A DNA stretch of 64,000 bases from an uncultured Alistipes sp. (GTDB lineage: Bacteria; Bacteroidota; Bacteroidia; Bacteroidales; Rikenellaceae), in NCBI GenBank assembly GCA_900545315.1, contig UQYM01000007.1, positions 12,344-76,343 on the forward strand. Reading direction: 5' to 3'. The position numbers and the translations under genes were made by a program. Of the stretch, positions 34,872 to 43,055 are shown piece by piece. The notes beneath the pieces were generated by a model. The model did no database searches. It had not been told where the DNA came from and saw only the letters and a list, made by a program, of their open reading frames with translations. The first letter of the stretch is position 1. Each line of letters opens with the position of its first letter.

Positions 34872-35777
34872 TTACGCTTCGCGGGTAACTCGCAGACGGA
34901 ACTCTTTTGGGGTACACCCCTCCATCCGCTTGAAGAAGCGTACAAAATGTTGCGGATATTGGAATCCCAAGGATTCGGCCACCTGTTTGATGTTCTTGTC
35001 CGGATCCATCATCTGCTCCTTCGCTCTGCCGAGCATCTTCAAGTGAATGTACTCTTGAGCCGTTTTGCCAGTCTGCTGTTTGACCAGATCTCCGAAATAG
35101 TTGGGCGACAGGCAGACCTTGTCGGCAAAGAAACGGACGGTCGGAATCCCCTCGACCATCGCCTGATCCGAGTCGAGATACTCGTCGAGCAACCGCTCAA
35201 AACGGGCCAACGTGTCGTGGTTGAGGTGTTCACGCGTAATGAACTGCCGTTCGTAAAACCGCATGCAGTAGTTTAGCAGTACTTCTATGTTCGAAACAAT
35301 CAACGATTTGGAAAAACGATCGATCGGATGCTGTAACTCCAGCTCGATCTTGTCCATGTAGTCCTGGATAATCACCCGCTCTTGCGGAGAGAGGTGTAGG
35401 GCTTCGTTGGAGGTGTAGGAGAAAAACGAATACTGTTTGATCTTTTGAGCCAACGGCGTACGGTAGAGAAATTCCGGGTGGAAAAGTAATCCGATTGCTT
35501 TGGGTGTCGTGCCGTTCTCAACCGGCTGGATCTCGACGGTCTGACCCGGCGCAAAGCTGACAACCGTGTCGTCGTCGTAATCATAAACCGTCTTGCCGTA
35601 GTTGATTTTACACCCGTAAGTCTGCTTTAAAAACATGGCATAAAAACCGAAAACCATCCGGTGGGGTTCTTGTCGACCCGTGCCGTCGAAATGGACAATA
35701 CCCACCAAAGGGTGACGGGTCTCAATCCCGAAAAAACGATTATATTGATCGATGGTATCTGCTTGGACTAACTCCAT
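34872..35777 (-). CDS. AraC family transcriptional regulator
   Basis: A 301-residue regulator with an N-terminal cupin-like sensor (FAPGQTVEIQPVENG) and C-terminal paired helix-turn-helix domains (VRFFADKVCLSPNYFGDLVKQQTG and KQVAESLGFQYPQHFVRFFKRMEG). ATG 35777 (MELVQADTIDQYNRFFG) is chosen over a TTG at 35804. It is divergent from the acetyltransferase-lipoprotein-hydrolase group; three TTTATCC motifs lie in the spacer and could be its sites. Ligand unknown. Confidence 0.9.
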   Translation of the reverse strand: MELVQADTIDQYNRFFGIETRHPLVGIVHFDGTGRQEPHRMVFGFYAMFLKQTYGCKINYGKTVYDYDDDTVVSFAPGQTVEIQPVENGTTPKAIGLLFHPEFLYRTPLAQKIKQYSFFSYTSNEALHLSPQERVIIQDYMDKIELELQHPIDRFSKSLIVSNIEVLLNYCMRFYERQFITREHLNHDTLARFERLLDEYLDSDQAMVEGIPTVRFFADKVCLSPNYFGDLVKQQTGKTAQEYIHLKMLGRAKEQMMDPDKNIKQVAESLGFQYPQHFVRFFKRMEGCTPKEFRLRVTREA

Positions 35778-36090
35778 GGTGCTTCGATTTTTGGTTTGAG
35801 ACAAAGAAATACAATTCCGGTCGATAATAAAAATTTATCCTGACAGAAAAGAGAATTGAGGTAAGTTTATCCGTGATATGGGTAGGTTGCTGATTGTCAC
35901 CGTACTGAACGGCCGGATAAAACCGTAATCGGGGTAGTTCCATCTGCAAACAGGGTACCGTGTGCCCCATGCAAAATCACTACTTTAGCAATCAAACAAA
36001 AGGCTTTTATTTTATTGGTATTTTATTGGGGAAAGCCTTCTGGTGATTAATCAAAGTAAATTCGGTTAACAAGAATAATTCAATAAAAAT
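35778..36090. promoter_or_regulatory. Divergent regulatory region with repeated TTTATCC motifs
   Basis: TTTATCC occurs at 35834-35840 and 35866-35872 (32 bp apart, about three helical turns) and inverted (GGATAAA) at 35915-35921. They sit between divergent AraC and acetyltransferase genes. Near 36001 an AAGGCTTT/AAAGCCTT inverted repeat encloses two TTTTATTGG copies. Function inferred from position only. Confidence 0.4.
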
Positions 36091-36666
36091 ATGGCAGACG
36101 CAGCTACAATCATTGAAAGAATGCGCAACGGTGAACTGATCCTGGAGAGTGATCCGGATTATCCGTTGTTGTATGAAGAGTTTGAAAAAACCATGAGCCT
36201 GGTCGGCAAACTCAATGCCGGCTACCATACGGCCGATGAGGTTCGGGCTCTGCTGGAACAGATCTGGGGTCAAAAGCTCGATCCAACCGTCAGAATGTTT
36301 CCACCCTTTTATACGGCTTTCGGCAAATTGACTAAGGTTGGCAAAGGGGTGTTTGTCAACTTTGACTGCACCTTTTTGGACCGTGGCGGTATTACGCTCG
36401 ATGATGATGTCTTTATCGGCCCCAACGTTAAGCTGATTACGGAAAACCATCCGGAGGACCCTGCCTTGCGTCGGAATGTCTATACCCGCCCGATTCACTT
36501 GAAACGCCGGGCTTGGATCGGGGCCGGAGCGACCGTGTTGCCCGGAGTGACCGTCGGTGAGAACTCGATTGTGGCAGCAGGGGCCGTCGTAACCAAAGAT
36601 GTGCCCGACAACACCATTGTGGCCGGAGTGCCGGCCCGCGTGCTGCGATCCATTAAACAGGGATAG
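36091..36666 (+). CDS. Sugar O-acetyltransferase of the maltose/galactoside family
   Basis: A 191-residue left-handed beta-helix acetyltransferase that uses acetyl-CoA, probably on a sugar or thiogalactoside-like acceptor. The N-terminal Mac domain (MRNGELILESDPDYPLLYEE) is followed by hexapeptide repeats, with catalytic His in ITENHPED, then RAWIGAGATVLPGVTVGENS and a KDVPDNTIVAGVPARVL closing block. It is first in a plus-strand group, 3 bp before the lipoprotein gene. Genes of this kind often accompany CMD and flavodoxin genes in Bacteroidetes; the physiological acceptor is unknown. Confidence 0.9.
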   Translation: MADAATIIERMRNGELILESDPDYPLLYEEFEKTMSLVGKLNAGYHTADEVRALLEQIWGQKLDPTVRMFPPFYTAFGKLTKVGKGVFVNFDCTFLDRGGITLDDDVFIGPNVKLITENHPEDPALRRNVYTRPIHLKRRAWIGAGATVLPGVTVGENSIVAAGAVVTKDVPDNTIVAGVPARVLRSIKQG

Positions 36667-36669
36667 ATT

Positions 36670-37188
36670 ATGGGTAACTACCGCTGGATGATCGCGCTGT
36701 TGCTGTTGGGTGGAACGCTGGGGCTTACGGCCTGTTCTGAGGATTCGTTGACGCAGGATCCGGTAACCGGCCCCTCTACGACTGAAGATGACAATAGTGA
36801 TGAGAATAGTGAAGAGAATATCGAATCCATAACCTCTCAGACGATGAGAATCGAGATTGGAAATCAAACCTTTACAGCCACTTTGGCCGACAATGAGGCC
36901 GCAGCAGCATTCCTGGCGCTGTTGCCAATGACGGTGACCATGAATGAACTCAACGGCAATGAAAAGTATTGTAATCTGGCATCGGACCTGCCGACCGCAA
37001 GCTATCGTCCTGGAACAATCCGCAGTGGCGATATTATGTTGTACGGTTCGGATTGTGTAGTGCTGTTCTACGAGACCTTCTCCAGCTCGTACAGCTATAC
37101 CCGTATCGGACAGGTGGACGATCCGACCGGATTGGCTGCTGCAGTGGGTACAGGACGTGTGACGGTAACCTTTACGGCCCAAGAGTAG
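36670..37188 (+). CDS. Cyclophilin-like fold lipoprotein
   Basis: A 172-residue lipoprotein. The signal peptide ends in LGLTAC (lipobox), followed by an acidic Asp/Glu/Ser linker (about residues 28-55). The mature domain (MRIEIGNQTFTATLADNEAAAAFLALLP; LNGNEKYCNL; SGDIMLYGSDCVVLFYE; YTRIGQVDDP) is the cyclophilin-like 2 fold seen in small Bacteroidetes and Firmicutes proteins. No prolyl isomerase function is established for that family. It starts 3 bp after the acetyltransferase and is surely co-transcribed. Confidence 0.85.
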   Translation: MGNYRWMIALLLLGGTLGLTACSEDSLTQDPVTGPSTTEDDNSDENSEENIESITSQTMRIEIGNQTFTATLADNEAAAAFLALLPMTVTMNELNGNEKYCNLASDLPTASYRPGTIRSGDIMLYGSDCVVLFYETFSSSYSYTRIGQVDDPTGLAAAVGTGRVTVTFTAQE

Positions 37189-37234
37189 GACCCAGTTGAT
37201 GAGATGAGTATGAACCGTAAATAACAGATGCGGT

Positions 37235-38299
37235 ATGAAACGAAAATTTATTGTAAAAAGTTTGCTCTTGTTGGGCGTGATGGCTGTGGGCTCCACGGTG
37301 ACTGCCCAAACCGGAGAGACAACGAAAATGGCTATGGAAAAGTTGAAATTGACGCAAGAGTGGGATAAAACCTTCCCGCAAAGTGATAAGGTGAGTCACC
37401 GCAAAGTGACCTTTACAAATCGCTACGGCATTACGTTGGCGGCTGATCTCTATAAGCCGGTCGGGGTGGAGAGTCCGCTGCCGGCGATTGCCGTGAGCGG
37501 TCCTTTCGGGGCGGTGAAAGAGCAGGCTTCAGGCCTCTATGCACAGACGTTGGCTGAACAGGGTTTTCTGACCCTCGCTTTTGACCCCTCCTACACGGGT
37601 GAAAGCGGTGGACAACCCCGAAATGTGGCCTCTCCGGATATCAATACTGAAGATTTTTGTGCCGCCGTAGATTTCCTCTCGACCTGCCCGGAGGTTGATC
37701 CGGACAAAATCGGTATTTTAGGCATATGCGGTTGGGGCGGTATGGCCATCAATGCAGCGGCCATCGATACCCGCATCAAGGCCACTGTTGCGGTGACCAT
37801 GTACGACATGAGCCGGGTGAGTGCCAACGGCTATTTCGACTCCATGGATGCCGACGCCCGCTACCAGTTGCGTTGTCAACTGAACGCCCAGCGAACCGCA
37901 GATTTCCGCAACGGTACCTATGTGCGGGCCGGCGGAGTGGTCGATCCTCTGCCGGAAGATGCACCGCAGTTTGTCAAGGACTATCATGCCTACTATAAAA
38001 CGCCACGCGGTTACCACAAACGTTCACTTAACTCCAATGCGGGATGGAACGCTACCTCTTCGCTCTCGTTTATCAACATGCCGCTGATGAGTTACAGCGA
38101 TGAAATTCGCAGTGCTGTGCTGATTGTGCATGGCGAGTTGGCCCACTCCCGTTATTTCGGTGAGGATGCCTTCAAACGCCTCAAAGGCGATAACAAAGAG
38201 CTGTTGATCGTTCCGGGAGCCAGCCATACCGATCTGTACGATAACCGGGATAAAATTCCGTTCGATCGGATCGTACGCTTCTTTCAGAAATATCTGTAA
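37235..38299 (+). CDS. Secreted alpha/beta hydrolase with a cysteine nucleophile
   Basis: A 354-residue alpha/beta hydrolase with a signal peptide (KSLLLLGVMAVGSTVTAQ). The nucleophile elbow reads GILGICGWGGMA, with Cys in place of the usual Ser, as in dienelactone hydrolases. The likely catalytic His is in VPGASHTDLYD, and an acid may be in HGELAHSRYFGED. The N-terminal strand KVTFTNRYGITLAADLYKP fits the hydrolase group close to dienelactone hydrolase and xylanase-esterase families. It follows the lipoprotein by 46 bp. Substrate unknown. Confidence 0.85.
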   Translation: MKRKFIVKSLLLLGVMAVGSTVTAQTGETTKMAMEKLKLTQEWDKTFPQSDKVSHRKVTFTNRYGITLAADLYKPVGVESPLPAIAVSGPFGAVKEQASGLYAQTLAEQGFLTLAFDPSYTGESGGQPRNVASPDINTEDFCAAVDFLSTCPEVDPDKIGILGICGWGGMAINAAAIDTRIKATVAVTMYDMSRVSANGYFDSMDADARYQLRCQLNAQRTADFRNGTYVRAGGVVDPLPEDAPQFVKDYHAYYKTPRGYHKRSLNSNAGWNATSSLSFINMPLMSYSDEIRSAVLIVHGELAHSRYFGEDAFKRLKGDNKELLIVPGASHTDLYDNRDKIPFDRIVRFFQKYL

Positions 38300-38443
38300 G
38301 CACTCTAAGTCAATGGGCTTTGACCCGTCACCAAGTGTTGGAACGGTGCAAATGATAATGATAGAGATGTAGCAGAACCGTACTTGATTTGGAGAATTGT
38401 CAATAGTAATCTGTCCCTGCAAATATAGAACGTTTTATCCAAG

Positions 38444-38484
38444 GGGAGGAGTGCCTAATGATTTGGGCACTCCTCCCATTTTTA
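38444..38484 (+). terminator. Terminator of the acetyltransferase-hydrolase operon
   Basis: A perfect 12-bp stem GGGAGGAGTGCC/GGCACTCCTCCC is followed by ATTTTTATTG. The rest of the spacer to 38835 has no gene. Confidence 0.88.
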
Positions 38485-38719
38485 TTGTTGATTGATGCGC
38501 TCGACTGAAGGTCACAAGCTCTTTCTGACGAGCTGAACCCATATACCCCAACTTCTATGCACCATATCCCCGAGATTTATAAAAATGGTCCCAAAAGGGC
38601 TCTAAACAGTTTCTGACCAGGATTCTTGCAGGCCTGATAAATACTGTATTTCGGTTACATTATGCCTGTTTTGGTTGAAAGTTGCAGGAGAATTGGACAT
38701 TTTTATGCGAAAAAATGCA

Positions 38720-38727
38720 TATATTTG
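38720..38727 (+). promoter_or_regulatory. Possible -7 box for the biosynthetic cluster head
   Basis: TATATTTG lies 108 bp upstream of the ammonia-lyase ATG. No well-spaced TTTG -33 box is present; ATTG ends 24 bp upstream. Weak call. Confidence 0.35.
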
Positions 38728-38835
38728 TTTGAAATTGTGGATGGTTGGCGTATCTGTTTGAGGGTGTGCGTTTTTGATGAAAAATCCCCAGCATTCAGAT
38801 GGTCCGACCTCTTTTGTAATAGAGAACTCTAACCC

Positions 38836-40383
38836 ATGATCCAAATTGGAAAAACGCTGCATCTGTCTGAGGTGGAGCAGATCCTGTTCGCAAACCAACA
38901 GATCGAACTCGATAAACAGATGCTTCAGGAAATTGACGAATGCTATCGCTTCCTCGTTCATTTCGCTTCCGATAAGGTGATCTACGGTATCAATACTGGC
39001 TTCGGTCCAATGGCTCAGTATCGTGTGGACGACAATGACCTTAAAGCCCTCCAGTATAACATTATTCGCAGCCATGCAACCGGCGCAGGCGACCCATTGT
39101 CCGTGGTGTGTGTGCGTGCTGCAATGATTGCCCGTATGCAGACCTTCGCTCAGGCACGTTCGGGTGTCCATACCGAAGTTATTACCCTGTTGGCCGAAAT
39201 GCTCAATCGTCATATTACGCCCGTCGTCCCCCGTCACGGTAGCGTGGGTGCCAGTGGCGACCTGGTGCAGCTGGCCCATATCGCCTTGGCGATGATCGGC
39301 GAAGGGGAGGTCTTTGTGCCCGATGAGACGGGTGCCCTCGTGCGGCGTCCAACCTCCGAAGTGTTTGCCCAGCAAGGATTAAATTCATTAAAAGTCTATC
39401 AGCGTGAGGGGTTGGCCATCACCAACGGTACGGCCGTAATGACCGGTATCGGTTTGGTGAATCTGATCGAGGCCGAACACCTGTTGAACTATGCTGTGCT
39501 GACATCGGTGTTGATGAACGAGATCGCCTCTTCGTACGACGATTTCCTGGCGGCCGAACTCAACGTGATGAAGCTGCACGTCGGACAACGGACCATCGCG
39601 GCAGCGATGCGTCAGGCTGCCTGCGGCAGCCAACGGTTGCTCAAACGGGAGGTTGAACTCTACCATCGTCATACGGAGGCGCAGTTTACCCATAAAGTGC
39701 AGCCCTATTACTCATTGCGCTGCACGCCGCAGATCCTGGGTCCGATCTTCGATACGATCCGTCGGGCAGAACAGGTGGTCGTTGATGAACTCAATTCGGT
39801 GGATGATAATCCAGTGGTGGATCCGGTGACTCAAAATGTCTATCACGGAGGTAACTTCCACGGCGATTATGTCTCGTTTGAGATGGATAAGGTGAAGATT
39901 GCCCTGACCAAGTTGACCATGCTGGTCGAACGTCAGCTCAACTATCTGTTTCACGATCGGATCAACGGAATTCTCCCTCCCTTTGTCAATCTCGGTAAGT
40001 TAGGGCTTAATTACGGCCTGCAGGCGGCTCAATTTACGGCCACTTCGACAACGGCCGAATGTCAGACGCTCGCCAATCCGATGTATGTGCACTCGATCCC
40101 CAACAATAATGACAATCAGGATATTGTCAGTATGGGAACCAATTCGGCTTCGTTGTGTGCAGCGGTTGTAGAGAATAGCTACCAGGTTATGGCCATCCAT
40201 CTCATGGCACTGGCGCAGGCTGTCGATTGTCTGAAGATTGCTGATCAACTCGCCCCGGCAACACGTAGACTCTATGATGATGTGCGGGAACTGGTTCCGG
40301 TATTCATTGAGGATACGCCTAAATACGAGGAGATTGCCCGTTTGGAGCACTATTTGAAAACCCACAACCCTAAATTGATATGA
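38836..40383 (+). CDS. Aromatic amino acid/histidine ammonia-lyase
   Basis: A 515-residue MIO-dependent ammonia-lyase. The cofactor-forming triad Ala139-Ser140-Gly141 is in GSVGASGDLVQLAHIALA; YGINTGFGPM gives the catalytic Tyr region and NGTAVMTGIGL the MIO-support loop. The selectivity position reads Ser79-His80 (IIRSHATG), HutH-like rather than the His-Leu of Rhodobacter-type TAL. No hutU, hutI or formiminotransferase gene is nearby. Instead it overlaps fabG by 4 bp at the head of a polyene-type cluster. This suggests it makes an aryl-acrylate starter (cinnamate, coumarate or possibly urocanate) for chain building, as in flexirubin pathways. Family is certain; substrate is not. Confidence 0.9.
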   Translation: MIQIGKTLHLSEVEQILFANQQIELDKQMLQEIDECYRFLVHFASDKVIYGINTGFGPMAQYRVDDNDLKALQYNIIRSHATGAGDPLSVVCVRAAMIARMQTFAQARSGVHTEVITLLAEMLNRHITPVVPRHGSVGASGDLVQLAHIALAMIGEGEVFVPDETGALVRRPTSEVFAQQGLNSLKVYQREGLAITNGTAVMTGIGLVNLIEAEHLLNYAVLTSVLMNEIASSYDDFLAAELNVMKLHVGQRTIAAAMRQAACGSQRLLKREVELYHRHTEAQFTHKVQPYYSLRCTPQILGPIFDTIRRAEQVVVDELNSVDDNPVVDPVTQNVYHGGNFHGDYVSFEMDKVKIALTKLTMLVERQLNYLFHDRINGILPPFVNLGKLGLNYGLQAAQFTATSTTAECQTLANPMYVHSIPNNNDNQDIVSMGTNSASLCAAVVENSYQVMAIHLMALAQAVDCLKIADQLAPATRRLYDDVRELVPVFIEDTPKYEEIARLEHYLKTHNPKLI

Positions 40384-41117
40384 GTTTAACGGGCAAATAT
40401 GCATTGGTGACCGGAGCCAGTCGAGGAATCGGACGGGCCATAGCGGTGCGGTTGGCAACGATGGGATACCGTGTGATTGTGAACTACCTCTCCAATACGT
40501 CGGCGGCCGAAGAGACACTCGCCCAAATCCGACAGGTGGGTGGCGAAGGTGAGCTGTTGCCCTTCGATGTGGCCGATCGAGAGGCGGTTACATCGGCACT
40601 GGAGCAGTGGACAGAGGCTCACCCCGATGCTGTTATCGAGGTGCTGGTCAACAACGCCGGAATCCGTCGCGATGGGTTGTTGATGTGGATGCCCGAAGCG
40701 GATTGGTATAGTGTGGTACGTACGAATCTGGACGGCTTTTTTAACGTGACGCAGCCACTCTTGAAGAATATGTTGGTACAGCGTTATGGACGTATTGTGA
40801 ATGTCGTCTCGTTGTCGGGTATCAAGGGCATGCCAGGCCAGACCAACTACTCCGCAGCCAAAGGTGGATTGATCGCAGCCACCAAAGCCTTGGCCCAAGA
40901 GGTGGCCAAGAAACAGGTGACGGTCAACGCCGTGGCACCCGGATTTATCCGCACGGAGATGACGGCCGATCTCGACGAGGCAGCTCTGCGAAAAACGGTC
41001 CCTCTCGGACGATTCGGAGAACCGGAAGAGGTGGCCGATTTGGTGGCGTTCCTTGTATCGAAACAGGCCAGCTACATCACAGGCGAGGTGATCTCCATTA
41101 ACGGAGGAATTCTATAA
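40380..41117 (+). CDS. 3-oxoacyl-ACP reductase (FabG-like)
   Basis: A 245-residue short-chain dehydrogenase. Visible are the NADPH loop TGASRGIGRAIA, NNAGIRRDG, the catalytic Ser in VVSLSGIKG and Tyr-Lys in YSAAKGG, and the C terminus ITGEVISINGGIL. It starts within the ATGA overlap of the ammonia-lyase, so the two are translationally coupled. In this cluster it would supply the ketoreduction step of each polyene extension cycle. Confidence 0.92.
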   Translation: MSLTGKYALVTGASRGIGRAIAVRLATMGYRVIVNYLSNTSAAEETLAQIRQVGGEGELLPFDVADREAVTSALEQWTEAHPDAVIEVLVNNAGIRRDGLLMWMPEADWYSVVRTNLDGFFNVTQPLLKNMLVQRYGRIVNVVSLSGIKGMPGQTNYSAAKGGLIAATKALAQEVAKKQVTVNAVAPGFIRTEMTADLDEAALRKTVPLGRFGEPEEVADLVAFLVSKQASYITGEVISINGGIL

Positions 41118-41586
41118 CGGAGCGCTGTGGCCTTAATATAGGGGAGTGTGCAGACGTTTAAGAAGGGCTAAGTGATATAGGGCTGAGTGATGTGGAAGAG
41201 GGGCGAGGCTGGTTGTGCTTCCATCGCGATGGTCTCGGCGGCGAATGTTCTGGAGTCGTTTGTTGGCCGTAGGGAGAGATGAATGGCGTGAGCTGGAGAC
41301 GATTGATTATTGGAGACAAAACTAAGTGTTCGACGAAGGAAAGTTCAGGAGTTGCGCGAAAAGAGAAGAGGAAAGCAAAGGTGATGGGAAAAGCGTGATC
41401 AACGGAGTCCAGAATGGAACACAAAATGGTAGCTTGACGCCGTTTCACGGCCCGTCTGACTTGGAAGAAAAATTACATCAGAACAAACCATAATTGGACC
41501 TTGCACGGTGGGGGAGGGCTTTGCCGCAGGTGCAGGTCCGACAGATAAAATTAGATTGATACGCAGTAATTCGCAGTAATATTGGA
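41118..41586. other. Spacer between the lyase-reductase pair and the main cluster
   Basis: About 470 bp with no gene-like ORF. A short direct repeat CGCAGTAAT occurs twice just before the ketosynthase start (41561-41580). A promoter for the main run of genes may be here but no consensus pair was seen. Confidence 0.5.
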
Positions 41587-42813
41587 ATGAGACGTAGAGT
41601 TGTGATCACGGGAATGGGAATCTATTCCTGTATTGGAGAAAATAAGGAAGAGGTGGCCGATTCACTCTATTGTGGCCGCTCGGGGATTGGACTCGATCCG
41701 GCACGCAAAGAGATGGGGTACCGTTCTGCATTGACCGGTATTTTACGTAAACCCGATTTGAAACAGGCGCTCAATCGCCGTCAACGTACCATGTTGTCGG
41801 AACATGGAGCGTATGCTTATGTGGCTACCGTTGAGGCCCTGGCCCAAGCAGGAATCGATGCCGACTGGCTGAAAACCCATGAGGTGGGTATCCTGTACGG
41901 CAACGACAGCAGCGCTGAAGCGGTAGTGCATGGAGCCGACGTAATTCGGGAGAAACACAACACCATGTTGGTCGGTTCGGGCAACATCTTCCAGTCGATG
42001 AACTCGACGTTGACGATGAATCTCTCTACCATTTTTAACCTGCGGGGTATCAATTTTACCTTATCCGGTGCTTGTGCCAGTGGATCGCATGCCATTGGAA
42101 TGGCCTATCTGCTGATCCGTCAGGGACTGCAGGATTGCGTGCTCTGCGGTGGGGCCGAAGAGGTCAACCTCTTTTCAATGGGTAATTTCGATGCTTTGGG
42201 GGCATTCTCGATCCGCGAGGATGAACCGACCCGTGCCTCCCGTCCTTTCGATAAGAATCGGGATGGACTGGTACCGAGCGGCGGTGGGGCAACCCTTGTT
42301 GTCGAAAGTTACGAATCTGCCGTAAGCCGCGGGGCTACGATTTTGGCCGAAGTGGTGGGATATGGCTTCTCGTCGAACGGTGAACACATCTCGGTTCCCA
42401 ATGTGGATGGTCCGGTCCGCTCCTTGCGCATGGCTTTGCAGGATGCGGGGATGACTCCGGACCAGATCGGCTATGTCAACGCCCATGCCACCTCAACCCC
42501 CATCGGTGACCTGAACGAAGCTCGCGCCATTGCCGAAGTATTCGCTGACAGTTGCCCCTATGTCACCTCGACCAAATCGCAGACCGGTCACGAAATGTGG
42601 ATGGCCGGTGCCAGCGAAATCATATATTCGACTTTGATGATGCAGCGTGATTTTATTGCGCCCAATCTCAATTTCGAGGAGCCGGACGAGGCTTCGTGCC
42701 GGCTGAATATACCTGCCGAACGGGTCGATTGCCGATTCGATGCGTTTCTGAGCAATTCGTTCGGGTTCGGAGGAACCAATTCAACATTGATTATCAAAAA
42801 AGTTAATTCATGA
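41587..42813 (+). CDS. Beta-ketoacyl-ACP synthase (FabF-like), catalytic triad intact
   Basis: A 408-residue condensing enzyme. Catalytic Cys163 (SGACASGSHAIG), His300 (NAHATSTPIGD) and His335 (SKSQTGHEMW region) are all present, with the C-terminal NSFGFGGTNSTLI block. It begins the main block of the cluster and overlaps the next ACP gene by 4 bp, so it probably acts with that ACP to extend the aryl-primed chain. Not the housekeeping fabF, judging by context. Confidence 0.93.
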   Translation: MRRRVVITGMGIYSCIGENKEEVADSLYCGRSGIGLDPARKEMGYRSALTGILRKPDLKQALNRRQRTMLSEHGAYAYVATVEALAQAGIDADWLKTHEVGILYGNDSSAEAVVHGADVIREKHNTMLVGSGNIFQSMNSTLTMNLSTIFNLRGINFTLSGACASGSHAIGMAYLLIRQGLQDCVLCGGAEEVNLFSMGNFDALGAFSIREDEPTRASRPFDKNRDGLVPSGGGATLVVESYESAVSRGATILAEVVGYGFSSNGEHISVPNVDGPVRSLRMALQDAGMTPDQIGYVNAHATSTPIGDLNEARAIAEVFADSCPYVTSTKSQTGHEMWMAGASEIIYSTLMMQRDFIAPNLNFEEPDEASCRLNIPAERVDCRFDAFLSNSFGFGGTNSTLIIKKVNS

Positions 42814-43055
42814 CCAAAGAAGAGATCAAAGAGAAAATCAAAGCTGTGTTGGCCGAAGAGTTCGAAGTCGATGCCGCACTCATCACACCGGAGGGTAGCC
42901 TCAAAGAGGTTCTGGGATTGGATAGCCTCGATTTGGTGGATGTCGTGGTACTGGTCGAGCAAAATTTCGGCGTTACCCTCAAAGGTCCCGATTTTGTCAA
43001 TGTAAAAACGTTCGAGGATTTCGATAACTTGATCATAGGTAAATTGGGCTTGTAA
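42810..43055 (+). CDS. Acyl carrier protein 1 of the cluster
   Basis: An 81-residue ACP. The phosphopantetheine attachment Ser is in LGLDSLDLVDVVVL. The sequence is acidic with the usual four-helix pattern (TKEEIKEKIKAVLAEEFEVD). It overlaps the ketosynthase (ATGA) and abuts the next acyltransferase with no gap. Confidence 0.95.
   Translation: MTKEEIKEKIKAVLAEEFEVDAALITPEGSLKEVLGLDSLDLVDVVVLVEQNFGVTLKGPDFVNVKTFEDFDNLIIGKLGL

Noticed and set aside
34767..35276. Plus-strand open frame of 169 codons
   Set aside because: Mostly antisense of the AraC gene and without family-like sequence.
36007..37296. 429-codon minus-strand open frame across the acetyltransferase and lipoprotein genes
   Set aside because: Antisense of two well-supported genes; product is His/Arg-rich without recognisable domains.
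41587..42813. Possibility that this is the housekeeping fabF-acpP pair
   Set aside because: The neighbours are all of polyene-cluster type, a second ACP and several more KS genes follow, and no fabD, fabH or plsX is nearby.
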